Part shown: positions 1 through 6,126 of the stretch, in pieces
How positions within the stretch are numbered: position 1 is the first letter of the stretch
Layout of the letters: every line of letters starts with the position of its first letter
Origin: a virus
Length of the DNA: 25,338 nt
IMG/VR virus record: IMGVR_UViG_3300032160_000050
Location: 1-25,338 of that record
Reading direction: 5' to 3' (one strand)
Translations under genes and position numbers: made by a program
Notes under the pieces: generated by a model
What the model was told of the DNA's origin: nothing
Database searches by the model: none
What the model saw: only the letters and a program-made list of their open reading frames with translations

Positions 1-2
1 CA

Positions 3-1172
3 AATGCCCAGGATGCCAACCGCGGGCTGAACTACGCTGCCACCAGCGCCACGGAGATCTGCGGCTCGATGACCAAATCGCCGTGGGTGGGCTGGGAGGG
101 CCAATTCGATACGACCAACGCGCAGGGCTTCAACCCGTGGGAGTCGCAAGGCACGCTTTGGGCCTATCTTGAAGTGAAGCCGGTCTTCGCGACCGATCCA
201 GTCAGCGGCGCATCGCAGCTTCTGCCAGCTCCCCAGCGCAATACCTGGGAGGCCCCGATTCAACGGTTGATGGAGTTGGCGAATTTCTTTGCCGAGCAGG
301 TCAAGGCAGCCACGAGCGTATTTTTCGAGCCATCGCTGCCGAGCGCGGCTCAATCGCAGTCCGGAGCGGCAATCAAGGCGCTTCAGCAGCAAACCAACAT
401 TGGGACAATCAACTGGCAGGACAATCTGCACCGGGCGGTAGCGCTCAGCTACCAGGACGCCGCGGCTATCTTGCCGGAGATCTACGACGGCGAGCGCGTC
501 AAAACCATCGTCCGGCCCGACAACCAGCACGAAATTGTCACCATCAACCGGGAATTTCCGCCGCATGAGATCGACCAGGCGACCGGCAAGCACAAGGGTG
601 GCCAGCCGCGGAACTCGATCACGCTGGGCCAGTACTCCCTCCGCGTCGAGGCCGGCCCCAACTTCGAGACGCGGACGGATGAGTCCATCGAGGACCTGAC
701 GGAAATAGTGAAGTTCATCCCGGCGCTCTTCCAGAATCCGGCGGCTGCCGCGCAGTTCATCCGCCTGGTGGGCAAAGGCAACCCACAAGTCGAGCAACTG
801 GCCGACTCGATCCAGCCGCAACCTGGCCAGGATGCCAATCCCGCGCAACTCCAGCAGCAGATTCAACAGGCCGCTGCGCAGAATCAGCAGCTTATAGGCG
901 TAGTGCAGAAACTCCAGATGGCCATTCAGGCGAAACTGCCGGAGGTCGAAGCCCGCAAGTTCGCCGCGCTGGTGAAGGCCGCGACCGACATCCGCGTCGA
1001 GCAGATCCGCCATGGAGAGGGTGACAAGGACCGCAGCCAAGAGAACATTCAACACGCCATGGATCAGGCTCACGAGCTGGCCATGCAGGCGCACGCGCAG
1101 GCTGGCGCGCAGCAACTGGCCACGACGCAGGCTGCGCTCCAACCACCGCCAGAGCCGGGGGCACAACAATAA
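3..1172 (+). CDS. Portal protein, P22 gp1-like, C-terminal part (5' truncated)
   Basis: The reading frame is open from the first complete codon at base 3, upstream of the first ATG at 69, so this is the 3' part of a longer gene; about 389 residues are visible, while P22 gp1 has about 725. The portal is the dodecameric ring at one capsid vertex through which DNA is packaged and ejected. Seen: a PSLPSAAQSQSGAAIKALQQ segment followed by an NWQDNLHRA stretch, typical of the core of P22-type portals, then a beta-rich part (ITLGQYSLRVEAGPNFETR). The last ~120 residues are Gln/Ala-rich and helical, consistent with the long C-terminal barrel of this family. The TAA stop directly abuts an ATG created by the inserted element at 1175-1608. 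Coat and scaffold genes lie downstream, as expected. Family call confident; full length unknown. Confidence 0.85.
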   Translation, partial: NAQDANRGLNYAATSATEICGSMTKSPWVGWEGQFDTTNAQGFNPWESQGTLWAYLEVKPVFATDPVSGASQLLPAPQRNTWEAPIQRLMELANFFAEQVKAATSVFFEPSLPSAAQSQSGAAIKALQQQTNIGTINWQDNLHRAVALSYQDAAAILPEIYDGERVKTIVRPDNQHEIVTINREFPPHEIDQATGKHKGGQPRNSITLGQYSLRVEAGPNFETRTDESIEDLTEIVKFIPALFQNPAAAAQFIRLVGKGNPQVEQLADSIQPQPGQDANPAQLQQQIQQAAAQNQQLIGVVQKLQMAIQAKLPEVEARKFAALVKAATDIRVEQIRHGEGDKDRSQENIQHAMDQAHELAMQAHAQAGAQQLATTQAALQPPPEPGAQQ

Positions 1173-1174
1173 AT
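1167..1174 (+). repeat. Target-site duplication, left copy
   Basis: CAATAAAT, repeated at 1609-1616; followed by GG in both places, so 10 bases are identical. It includes the portal stop TAA and the first two bases of an ATG. Confidence 0.8.
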
Positions 1175-1217
1175 GGGAATTATATACATGACTACCTCGG
1201 AGCGGAGAAAGGTGTAA
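1173..1217 (+). CDS. 14-codon mini-ORF spanning the left repeat (possible leader peptide)
   Basis: ATG at 1173-1175 directly follows the portal stop TAA, and the frame encodes MGIIYMTTSERRKV. Its stop TAA (1215-1217) overlaps the ATG of the DUF3307-like gene as TAATG. It could carry ribosomes from the portal to the inserted gene. Whether it is translated cannot be told from sequence; the short length makes chance possible. Confidence 0.3.
   Translation: MGIIYMTTSERRKV
1175..1199 (+). repeat. Left terminal inverted repeat (25 bp)
   Basis: Perfect reverse complement of 1584-1608. The first mismatches fall immediately outside (base 1174) and inside (base 1200). The core is A/T-rich (AATTATATACATG) in otherwise GC-rich surroundings. 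It contains an ATG at 1188 and completes another ATG at 1173-1175. Confidence 0.95.
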
Positions 1218-1591
1218 TGACTCAACTTCTGTTGCATCTGGTCGGTGATTACATCACGCAGTCCCACTGGATGGCGACGAACAAGACCAAAGCGTGGATT
1301 CCAGCGCTGATTCATGCGACGATTTACAGCATCCCGTTCCTGCTGATTGGTAGCCCGTTTGCGGTGTTCGTCATCTGGTTCACTCACCTCTGGATCGATC
1401 GTTTTAGGCTCGCGCGTTTTGTTGTGTTTGCAAAGAACCATATGGGCTTTCCATGGCCTAAGTGGTCGGACTGTTCGGCTACTGGCTTTTCGAGCGATGT
1501 CCCTGCGTGGCTCGCCGTTTGGCTTCTCATCATCGTAGACAACACGATGCATCTTGTGATCAATTACGCATCGCTGCGATGGGCGAGGTAG
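1217..1591 (+). CDS. DUF3307-like membrane protein (cargo of the insertion element)
   Basis: The 124-aa protein has three to four hydrophobic segments. The N-terminal HLVGDYITQSHWMATNKTK followed by ALIHATIYSIPFLLIG matches the DUF3307 pattern (HLLGDY-Q--WMA-NK ... LIH---Y--P). The later segments THLWIDRFRLARFVVFAKN and LLIIVDNTMHLVINYASLRW are as I recall them from many phage-encoded members. Function is unknown; location is predicted to be the inner membrane. Conserved His and Asp residues sit in or near the membrane helices. The start is chosen for AGAAAGG five bases upstream and the TAATG overlap with the mini-ORF. The stop codon lies inside the right terminal repeat, so the gene and element are closely fitted. 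GC is lower than in neighbours, consistent with a foreign origin. Confidence 0.8.
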   Translation: MTQLLLHLVGDYITQSHWMATNKTKAWIPALIHATIYSIPFLLIGSPFAVFVIWFTHLWIDRFRLARFVVFAKNHMGFPWPKWSDCSATGFSSDVPAWLAVWLLIIVDNTMHLVINYASLRWAR

Positions 1592-1608
1592 TCATGTATA
1601 TAATTCCC
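1584..1608 (-). repeat. Right terminal inverted repeat (25 bp)
   Basis: Perfect inverted copy of 1175-1199. Its GAGGTAG part supplies the stop codon of the enclosed gene (TAG, 1589-1591) and a possible ribosome-binding site for an ATG at 1594. Confidence 0.95.
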
Positions 1609-1614
1609 CAATAA
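1594..1614 (+). CDS. 6-codon mini-ORF in the right repeat (possible re-initiation relay)
   Basis: GAGGTAGTCATG: a ribosome-binding-like GAGG lies just upstream of the ATG at 1594, two bases after the stop of the DUF3307-like gene. The frame encodes MYIIPQ and ends in TAA at 1612-1614, directly abutting the ATG at 1615. This would restore stop/start coupling to the downstream gene. Translation is unproven. Confidence 0.25.
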   Translation: MYIIPQ

Positions 1615-1616
1615 AT
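1609..1616 (+). repeat. Target-site duplication, right copy
   Basis: CAATAAAT directly after the right terminal repeat. The next base completes the ATG (1615-1617) of the downstream structural gene. Confidence 0.8.
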
Positions 1617-2241
1617 GGCCCACCCCAATTACTTCGACGGCGATCTCTACACGCTGAACGGCCAGGGTTACCCCCCTGACGGCGGTACGATGCTGATGGG
1701 GTATTATGGCGGCGCGGCATACGCGCTGGCCTGTAACTCCCAGCGCCAACTTCAAGTTGCGGTGACGGGGGCGGGAGCGGGCGGAACTTCTTCGGTGGAC
1801 GAGGCCGCTTTCGCCGCGGGGATTTCGGCCGGCACGCCGCTGATGGCGTACGATCCGACCAGTGGGGAACTGCTGATTGTCGAGACTTCGCCCGGCACGC
1901 GCATCCTGGCCAGCCAGACCACGGTAACGCCGCCTACGTCGAACGCGGCGAGCGTCCCGGCGCAGCAGACCGTGGGGAGCAGCTCCGGGGCGGTCCTGGC
2001 GGCCAACGGCGCGCGCAAGGCGTGCGGGGTGAAGAATACAGGGCCCGTGACAGTCTACCTGGGTCTGGGGCGCACACCGACGACGACGGCCTACCATGTC
2101 GCATTGCAGACCAGCGGCATCTCAGACGATGGTTTTGGCGGATACTGGGATGGAACCGTTTCCGGAGTCTTGTGGACCGGCGCAGTGAATGCGATCACGG
2201 CGGCGGGCGGCGGGAAGGTCCAAACGGTGGAACTGACATGA
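1615..2241 (+). CDS. Beta-rich phage structural protein (putative decoration or fibre component)
   Basis: 208 aa with no signal peptide. The N-terminus is Gly/Tyr-rich (MAHPNYFDGDLYTLNGQGY). The C-terminal ~90 residues hold a pattern I know from phage head/tail accessory proteins: VLAANGARKACGVKNTG, then VTVYLGLGRTPTT, then a Gly-rich YWDGTVSGVLWTGAVNAI run ending in VQTVEL, which suggests a small beta-sandwich. Exact role unknown. Before the insertion its ATG would have abutted the portal stop (TAAATG), so it was probably co-translated with the portal; it is now separated by the element. Its last bases overlap the next gene as ATGA. Real gene: confident. Virion role: inferred from position. 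Confidence 0.7.
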   Translation: MAHPNYFDGDLYTLNGQGYPPDGGTMLMGYYGGAAYALACNSQRQLQVAVTGAGAGGTSSVDEAAFAAGISAGTPLMAYDPTSGELLIVETSPGTRILASQTTVTPPTSNAASVPAQQTVGSSSGAVLAANGARKACGVKNTGPVTVYLGLGRTPTTTAYHVALQTSGISDDGFGGYWDGTVSGVLWTGAVNAITAAGGGKVQTVELT

Positions 2242-2408
2242 TAATCGAAATCGAACTGGCGATAATCGCGGGACAGCTTGCGGGAATCGCTTTGCTACTG
2301 TGGAACGTGACCGAAGAGCCAAGACGAAAGAACTCCCGCGCGCGAGTAGAAGAACGGGAACGCCTGAAGCGCCACGAAGAGTGGCGGAGGAATCAAGATG
2401 CTCGATAA
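2238..2408 (+). CDS. 56-aa single-helix membrane protein with charged tail
   Basis: ATG at 2238 overlaps the previous stop as ATGA, and the TAA at 2406-2408 lies 11 bases inside the next gene. Residues 3-23 (IEIELAIIAGQLAGIALLLWN) form one hydrophobic helix. The rest, from EEPRRKN onward, is strongly charged (RARVEERERLKRHEEWRR) and probably a cytoplasmic amphipathic helix. No family is recognised. A lysis accessory role is conceivable but nothing shows it; the endolysin is 3.7 kb away. The exact stop/start overlaps on both sides support it being a real gene. Confidence 0.6.
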   Translation: MIIEIELAIIAGQLAGIALLLWNVTEEPRRKNSRARVEERERLKRHEEWRRNQDAR

Positions 2409-3015
2409 GCGGTGGAAGAAGATCCTGGCCGGGTGCCTGCTGGCGGGAGTGCTGATCGCCCAACAGCCGATCCAGTTGCAGACCGTCAATGGCGGGGGCG
2501 CCGTCGCGCTCGGCCACGGAACTGCGGCAGCGGCTCTCCGCGTGGAGTTGCCCACCGATGGCACCGGGCAGGTAACCCTCGCTTCGGGAGCCACCGTGGC
2601 CTTGGCGGCTGGCTCCGCTTCTGTGGGCACGGTCGGTTTGAACGCTGGCTCGAACGCCATCGGCACGGTCCAACTGCTTCCGCAGTCCACCAGCACTTAC
2701 GCGCTCACGGCCTACGACTTGGCCGCCACTGCCGCAACCAACGTCAAGGGCAGCGCGGGCAACGTCTATGGCTGGTACGGCTATAACCCCAACGCCAGCA
2801 CTTGCTTTTTGCAGTTCTATAACTCGACTTCGGCCACCCTCGGTACCTCGCCGCTTCATCAGTTTGGTATCCTCGCCGGTGCCAGCTTCAACATGCAACC
2901 CGGCCCGGTTGCCATATTCAATTTGTCAACTGGCATCAGCACGGGGCAGACGACCACGGCGACCGGGAGCACTCAGTGCGGCTCGGCGATGGTTATCACC
3001 ATCATTTACCAGTGA
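2398..3015 (+). CDS. Exported beta-rich protein of the virion module
   Basis: 205 aa. The N-terminus is a Sec-type signal: basic MLDKRWKK, a hydrophobic run ILAGCLLAGVLIA, then cleavage near A-Q-Q. The mature part starts with a short repeat-like series (VALAAGSASVGTVGLNAG, then SNAIGTVQL). The C-terminal half has alternating beta pattern and aromatics (NVYGWYGYNPNASTCFLQFY), as in small phage beta-sandwich proteins. LAGC near the start looks like a lipobox, but the hydrophobic stretch before it is too short. The start overlaps the previous gene by 11 bases, and the end overlaps the next as GTGA. Function unknown. A signal peptide here is odd if the protein joins a cytoplasmically assembled virion. 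Confidence 0.65.
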   Translation: MLDKRWKKILAGCLLAGVLIAQQPIQLQTVNGGGAVALGHGTAAAALRVELPTDGTGQVTLASGATVALAAGSASVGTVGLNAGSNAIGTVQLLPQSTSTYALTAYDLAATAATNVKGSAGNVYGWYGYNPNASTCFLQFYNSTSATLGTSPLHQFGILAGASFNMQPGPVAIFNLSTGISTGQTTTATGSTQCGSAMVITIIYQ

Positions 3016-4418
3016 GGCTTTCCGCTCTGATTCTCGGTTGCTGCGCTTGGCTGAACGCCGCTCCGGTAATTCAGCATTCCTACAACGCCACATCGGTCCC
3101 CAAAACGGTCACCTCAACTACGGCTGGCCGGAGCATGGTCTGGTGGGTGGCGTCGGCGAGCACGCCGACTCAGTCGCGCATCACCGGGGGCACCGGGGAA
3201 ACTGTAACCCCGACCGTGACCTATGCGGATCCCAGCGGGGAAATCATCTCTATTTTCGTCGTGAAGAGCCTTCTGGCGAGCGGCACAGCCATCACCTGTA
3301 GCTCCGGATCTCCCGATAACTGCGGCGCGCTGAATTCGCTGCTGGCTTGGGAAATATCCGGAACGGACACCACCACTACGGTAGATCACATTTCGCATTG
3401 CCAGTCGCCATCTGAGCTTTGCGCGGCCGTATTGTCAGGCTGGGGGTCCGGCGCGCCGCGCACTTTCCTTCCATTTAATCCGGGATATAATTCGGAAGCC
3501 GCTCTCATCGCTTACTACTGCTCGGGCAATGCCAGCAGCTTCGCGACGGGCAGTTGGTCGGGCACCAGCTTCCCGGCTGGCAACGCGGGAGGTTCCCAGA
3601 TCACCAGCGGTTTTGGAGTGGTCACCGGCGCGCCAGATTCCGGCTGTGGCTCGACAACCACCGGAGTAATCATCGGGATCAAGGGTTCCGGGGCCACGCA
3701 ACAATGCGCCGGCACATCCGCTGTGGCCGCCGATGCCGATTACTACGGGTACAGCGCAGAATCGGGCGTCAATACAAATGCCACCATGACGGCTACCGCC
3801 AATGCGGGCGATCTTATGGTTATCGTGGCATGGTGCTCGATTACTTGCGGGGCCGGCACGGTGACTTTCGGAAGCCAATCCGCGGTCCAGACCTCAGTGT
3901 CGGGCAACAGCAGCTCCACCAATGGACAGGCGCGTCTATTTTATATTCTCTCGGTGACCACGGGAGGGTCCGCGACTCTAACATTCGCCCCGACCAGCAC
4001 ATGGACCCATGCCCAAGTGGCGTATTATGCTTTCAGTTACGCCGCCGGATGCACCTTCACCCACAATATAGATTCGACCCTCGGGACGGGCACCGGCACG
4101 GCCATCAACACGCCATCCATCACCCCGACCGCAGGGGATCTGGTCTTCAATTTCACTTGGGTAGATACTCACATCACGGCGCTCGGCTCTTCCTGGTACT
4201 GTAACGACCAAGTCACTACTGGCGATTGCACGTTCAACGCAACGAAAAACGTAGACGCCTACATCCTGGGATCTGCCGGAACTTCAACGGCCAACTCCAT
4301 GACCAATTTGAATGTCACGGATAATTGGCAGGGATTGCTCTCGTCGTTCACCCTCGCGGCCCCTCCGGCGGGAGGCTGCACCAGCACGTTGATGCTCCTG
4401 GGGGCGGGCTGCAAATGA
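3012..4418 (+). CDS. Large exported two-domain beta-sandwich protein
   Basis: The GTG at 3012 is preferred: it overlaps the previous stop as GTGA and gives a clean signal peptide (VRLSALILGCCAWLNA before APVIQ). An ATG at 2976 would add a His-rich extension in front of it. The 468-aa product is Ser/Thr/Gly/Ala-rich with at least two similar domains: each has an AGDL hydrophobic strand (ATANAGDLMVIVAW; ITPTAGDLVFNFTW) and a later aromatic strand (QVAYYAFSYA; QGLLSSFTLA). This pattern is common in secreted proteins of Acidobacteriota and related soil bacteria, probably jelly-roll-like. Several close Cys pairs (CSITC, CSSGSPDNC) could form disulfides after export. It ends with a Gly/Leu tail. 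Role unknown; candidates are a fibre, a surface adhesin or a host-surface modifier. Confidence 0.65.
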   Translation: MRLSALILGCCAWLNAAPVIQHSYNATSVPKTVTSTTAGRSMVWWVASASTPTQSRITGGTGETVTPTVTYADPSGEIISIFVVKSLLASGTAITCSSGSPDNCGALNSLLAWEISGTDTTTTVDHISHCQSPSELCAAVLSGWGSGAPRTFLPFNPGYNSEAALIAYYCSGNASSFATGSWSGTSFPAGNAGGSQITSGFGVVTGAPDSGCGSTTTGVIIGIKGSGATQQCAGTSAVAADADYYGYSAESGVNTNATMTATANAGDLMVIVAWCSITCGAGTVTFGSQSAVQTSVSGNSSSTNGQARLFYILSVTTGGSATLTFAPTSTWTHAQVAYYAFSYAAGCTFTHNIDSTLGTGTGTAINTPSITPTAGDLVFNFTWVDTHITALGSSWYCNDQVTTGDCTFNATKNVDAYILGSAGTSTANSMTNLNVTDNWQGLLSSFTLAAPPAGGCTSTLMLLGAGCK

Positions 4419-4624
4419 TCCTGACAGCCCTGAGCCCGCGGGAAGCCGAAGTGGCGGCGCTGGTGGCGGCCGGGTTGTCGAACAAGGAGATCGCCCACCG
4501 GCTAGCGTTGACAGAGGGTACAATCAAGACGTACCTGTCCCGGCAGATCTTCCGGAAGCTGCACGTCGGCAGCCGGACGGAACTGGCGGTGCTGATCGCG
4601 AGGGAGTTGAGCCATGCGGTGTGA
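4415..4624 (+). CDS. Stand-alone LuxR/GerE-type HTH protein (69 aa)
   Basis: The ATG at 4415 overlaps the preceding stop as ATGA; an upstream ATG at 4325 in this frame would lie deep in the previous gene. Almost the whole protein is one LuxR C-terminal domain: LSPREAEVAALVAAGLSNKE, then IAHRLALTEGTIKTYLSR and IFRKLHVGSRTELAVLI. These match the four-helix GerE fold, with the recognition helix around EGTIKTYLSRQ. No receiver or ligand-binding domain is attached, so it should bind DNA constitutively or as a partner of a host protein. A regulator inside a structural operon suggests control of late phage genes or of host genes. Domain assignment very confident; target unknown. Confidence 0.85.
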   Translation: MILTALSPREAEVAALVAAGLSNKEIAHRLALTEGTIKTYLSRQIFRKLHVGSRTELAVLIARELSHAV

Positions 4625-4651
4625 AGTATTTCGAAACAAGGGAGCGGACGT

Positions 4652-4846
4652 ATGATGTTCGGCTTGCTTATTCAGATTGTGATCGTGCTGATTATTGCCG
4701 GTCTGGCTCTGTGGATCGTCCAGCAGATTCCCATGGACCCGGCCATTTCGCGCATCATCCGGGTCGTGGTGATTGTCGCAATTGCGATCTGGCTGATTTA
4801 CGTTTTACTGGGGCTGCTGCCAGCGACGGGGCTGCTGCACCGATAA
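4652..4846 (+). CDS. Small two-helix membrane protein (Thivi_2564-like; holin candidate)
   Basis: 64 aa with two hydrophobic helices: FGLLIQIVIVLIIAGLALWIV, then after the QQIPMDP turn IIRVVVIVAIAIWLIYVLLG. The helix-IPMDP-helix layout matches the small Thivi_2564-type membrane proteins as I remember them. AGGGAGCGGA precedes the start at a good distance; the ATG at 4655 is an alternative. In a phage with a signal-less endolysin 1.3 kb downstream, a two-helix protein is a plausible holin, but that is inference from topology and position only. Confidence 0.6.
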   Translation: MMFGLLIQIVIVLIIAGLALWIVQQIPMDPAISRIIRVVVIVAIAIWLIYVLLGLLPATGLLHR

Positions 4847-4863
4847 CCGAGAGGAACTGAATC

Positions 4864-5256
4864 ATGCATAAAACGGTACTACTGTTGGCGCTGGCTATCC
4901 CCGGATTCGCGCAGTCCTGCCCTACCGGAGTCGTGCACTGCACGAGCCTGAGTTGGGCGGCGGGCACCACGCCCGGCGGAGTCGCGGTGGGATTCCACGT
5001 CTGGAAGGGGTCGAACTGCGCCGCGGTCGGGACGCCTGGGCAACCACCCGCACAAACCACGCCGTACGCCACCGTGGCATCTCCCACCGTGGTGGCCTAC
5101 ACGGACACCAACGTCACGGCAGGGGCGACGGTCTGCTACGGCCTGACCGCCTACAACGGGTACGGTGACTCGCCGCTGAGCGGGGAGGTCTCAGCGACCA
5201 CACCGGCCTTTTCCGTCCCTCCTGTGCCGACTGCTTTGTCGGCTGTGGCCCAATAG
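4864..5256 (+). CDS. Exported fibronectin type III-like protein
   Basis: 130 aa. The signal peptide MHKTVLLLALAIPGFAQ ends in the A-Q style seen in several genes here. The mature part is one Fn3-like beta-sandwich: the LSWAAGT strand, WKGSNC, then the hallmark end VAYTDTNVTAGATVCYGLTA, followed by YNGYGDSPLSGEVSATTP. Such domains bind carbohydrates or proteins and often decorate phage tails and capsids. A CPTGVVHC pair follows the cleavage site. GAGAGGAACTG precedes the ATG. A membrane-protein gene lies just upstream. A virion or surface role is inferred; the presence of a secretion signal argues for the periplasm or cell surface. Confidence 0.7.
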   Translation: MHKTVLLLALAIPGFAQSCPTGVVHCTSLSWAAGTTPGGVAVGFHVWKGSNCAAVGTPGQPPAQTTPYATVASPTVVAYTDTNVTAGATVCYGLTAYNGYGDSPLSGEVSATTPAFSVPPVPTALSAVAQ

Positions 5257-5282
5257 CCAGTTCTGCCAGCGATGCAAGGCGC

Positions 5283-5288
5283 TATAAT
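5283..5288 (+). promoter_or_regulatory. Candidate sigma-70-type -10 box (TATAAT)
   Basis: A perfect TATAAT in the 55-bp gap before the gene at 5312, in GC-rich DNA. The -35 position holds only a weak TTCTGC at 5261-5266 (16-bp spacing). It could start a transcript through the lysis and head genes. Confidence 0.35.
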
Positions 5289-5311
5289 CGGGCCGAAGGA
5301 GTATTCCCGTT

Positions 5312-5764
5312 ATGCCTGAACCATCCTCCGGACACTCGCAGCAGTGCTCCGAAGTAAACATGCTCAACTCCAAACTTTCCTTGGATGAGCAATACGATAA
5401 CCGTCGCGAACTCCTGGCGCGTGAGCGCGCTTGGGAAGACCTCAAACTCCGAAAGGCGCAGAACGCCGCGACTTTCGACCATTTCGTCGATATGACGACC
5501 GCTGGCGCCACCGCCGCTTCGCAACAGACCGGCCAGACCGAGAATCAGCAGACGGTCAGTCCGATCCGCACCGGCGCAGGCGATGCCATCGCCGCGGTTC
5601 CCGGCGTATCTGCCGGCGCGATCTCCGCCGATGTAGCGAACTTCGCAACCGGCATCGTCGGCGCGACGCTTCAAGCGGTGTTCGCAAATCTTCCGGCGCT
5701 GATTACCGCTTCCGGAACCGCAGCCAGGGCCGCGCAGCCAAACCCTACTCCAGTGGGCGCGTAA
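5312..5764 (+). CDS. Unknown 150-aa protein upstream of the lysis region
   Basis: No family is recognised. The N-terminal ~50 residues are charged and helical (SLDEQYDNRRELLARERAWE), suggesting a coiled coil. The middle is polar with TTAGATAASQQTGQTENQQ. The C-terminal ~60 residues are Ala/Gly/Ile-rich (GAISADVANFATGIVGATLQ, then AVFANLPALITA), moderately hydrophobic and possibly membrane-associating. GAAGGAG lies 10 bases before the ATG; an internal ATG at 5360 is an alternative start. A near-perfect -10 box precedes it. The next gene follows with an AAAGGAG site straddling this stop, so the two are probably co-expressed. Confidence 0.55.
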   Translation: MPEPSSGHSQQCSEVNMLNSKLSLDEQYDNRRELLARERAWEDLKLRKAQNAATFDHFVDMTTAGATAASQQTGQTENQQTVSPIRTGAGDAIAAVPGVSAGAISADVANFATGIVGATLQAVFANLPALITASGTAARAAQPNPTPVGA

Positions 5765-5775
5765 AGGAGAACCGA

Positions 5776-6045
5776 ATGTCATTCTGGAAAATTCTTGCAA
5801 CCATCGGCGCGGATGTCGAGAAGGGCATCGCCGCAGCCGCGCCCATCATCGGCGCATTTGTTCCCGCCGCCGGGCCGATCCTGACCGAAATTGAGACAAT
5901 CATCGCCGAACTCGAATTGGCTGGTCATTCGCCCGCGCCGCAAACCATTTCGGCTATTGCGCAGTCGGTCGCGCACATCGAAACGATCAAACAGGCAATC
6001 GACACCAAAGCCGTGCAGCCTACGCGCAGCCAACAGTTCCCATAA
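5776..6045 (+). CDS. Unknown 89-aa protein with hydrophobic N-terminal segment
   Basis: The start ATG at 5776 has an ideal AAAGGAGA site beginning right after the previous stop. Residues 20-38 (AAAPIIGAFVPAAGPILTE) are hydrophobic and Pro-broken, flanked by amphipathic helices (MSFWKILATIGADVEKGI; IETIIAELELAGH). The C-terminus is polar. It could be a pinholin-like or structural protein; it sits 80 bases before the endolysin. No family recognised. Confidence 0.5.
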   Translation: MSFWKILATIGADVEKGIAAAAPIIGAFVPAAGPILTEIETIIAELELAGHSPAPQTISAIAQSVAHIETIKQAIDTKAVQPTRSQQFP

Positions 6046-6126
6046 CGGGACTCTCTCCAGCCGGGCGGGCGGGAATCCAACCCAACCCCTTGCCCCCGCT
6101 CTCCCGCTGGCAGGGGGACGCAACCC

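Larger units (their letters stand above)
1175..1608 (+). mobile_element. Miniature TIR/TSD insertion element carrying one gene
   Basis: Bases 1175-1199 and 1584-1608 are perfect 25-bp inverted repeats (left end GGGAATTATATACATGACTA, continuing CCTCG). Immediately outside lie direct repeats CAATAAAT at 1167-1174 and 1609-1616, and the identity runs on for two bases (GG). This is the structure left by transposition: terminal inverted repeats plus an 8-bp target-site duplication. The 434-bp element has about 51 % GC by hand count, against roughly 65-75 % in the flanking lines. It contains a single gene that nearly fills it and no transposase, so it would be a non-autonomous, MITE-like unit moved in trans. 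Removing it with one repeat copy restores a TAAATG junction between the portal stop and the start of the next gene. The donor family is unknown; several IS families make 8-bp duplications. Confidence 0.8.

Noticed and set aside
1175-1608. Reading the inverted repeats as a bidirectional terminator or a recombinase-invertible switch
   Set aside because: The arms are 384 bases apart with no T runs, so a terminator is unlikely. Inversion would put the gene antisense, and no recombinase is visible. The adjoining direct repeats point to transposition instead.
2398-2440. Lipobox-like LAGC near the start of the 205-aa exported protein
   Set aside because: The Cys is residue 13, with only about four hydrophobic residues between the basic part and it; the hydrophobic run continues afterwards to a better signal peptidase I site.
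4508-4524. TTGACA followed by TACAAT inside the LuxR-HTH gene
   Set aside because: The spacing is only 5 bp, far from the 16-18 bp a promoter needs, and it lies within a conserved coding segment (ALTEGTIK).
5312-5764. Possible RebB-type (R-body) protein
   Set aside because: The Ala-rich C-terminus gave this idea, but the characteristic RebB N-terminal pattern is absent.
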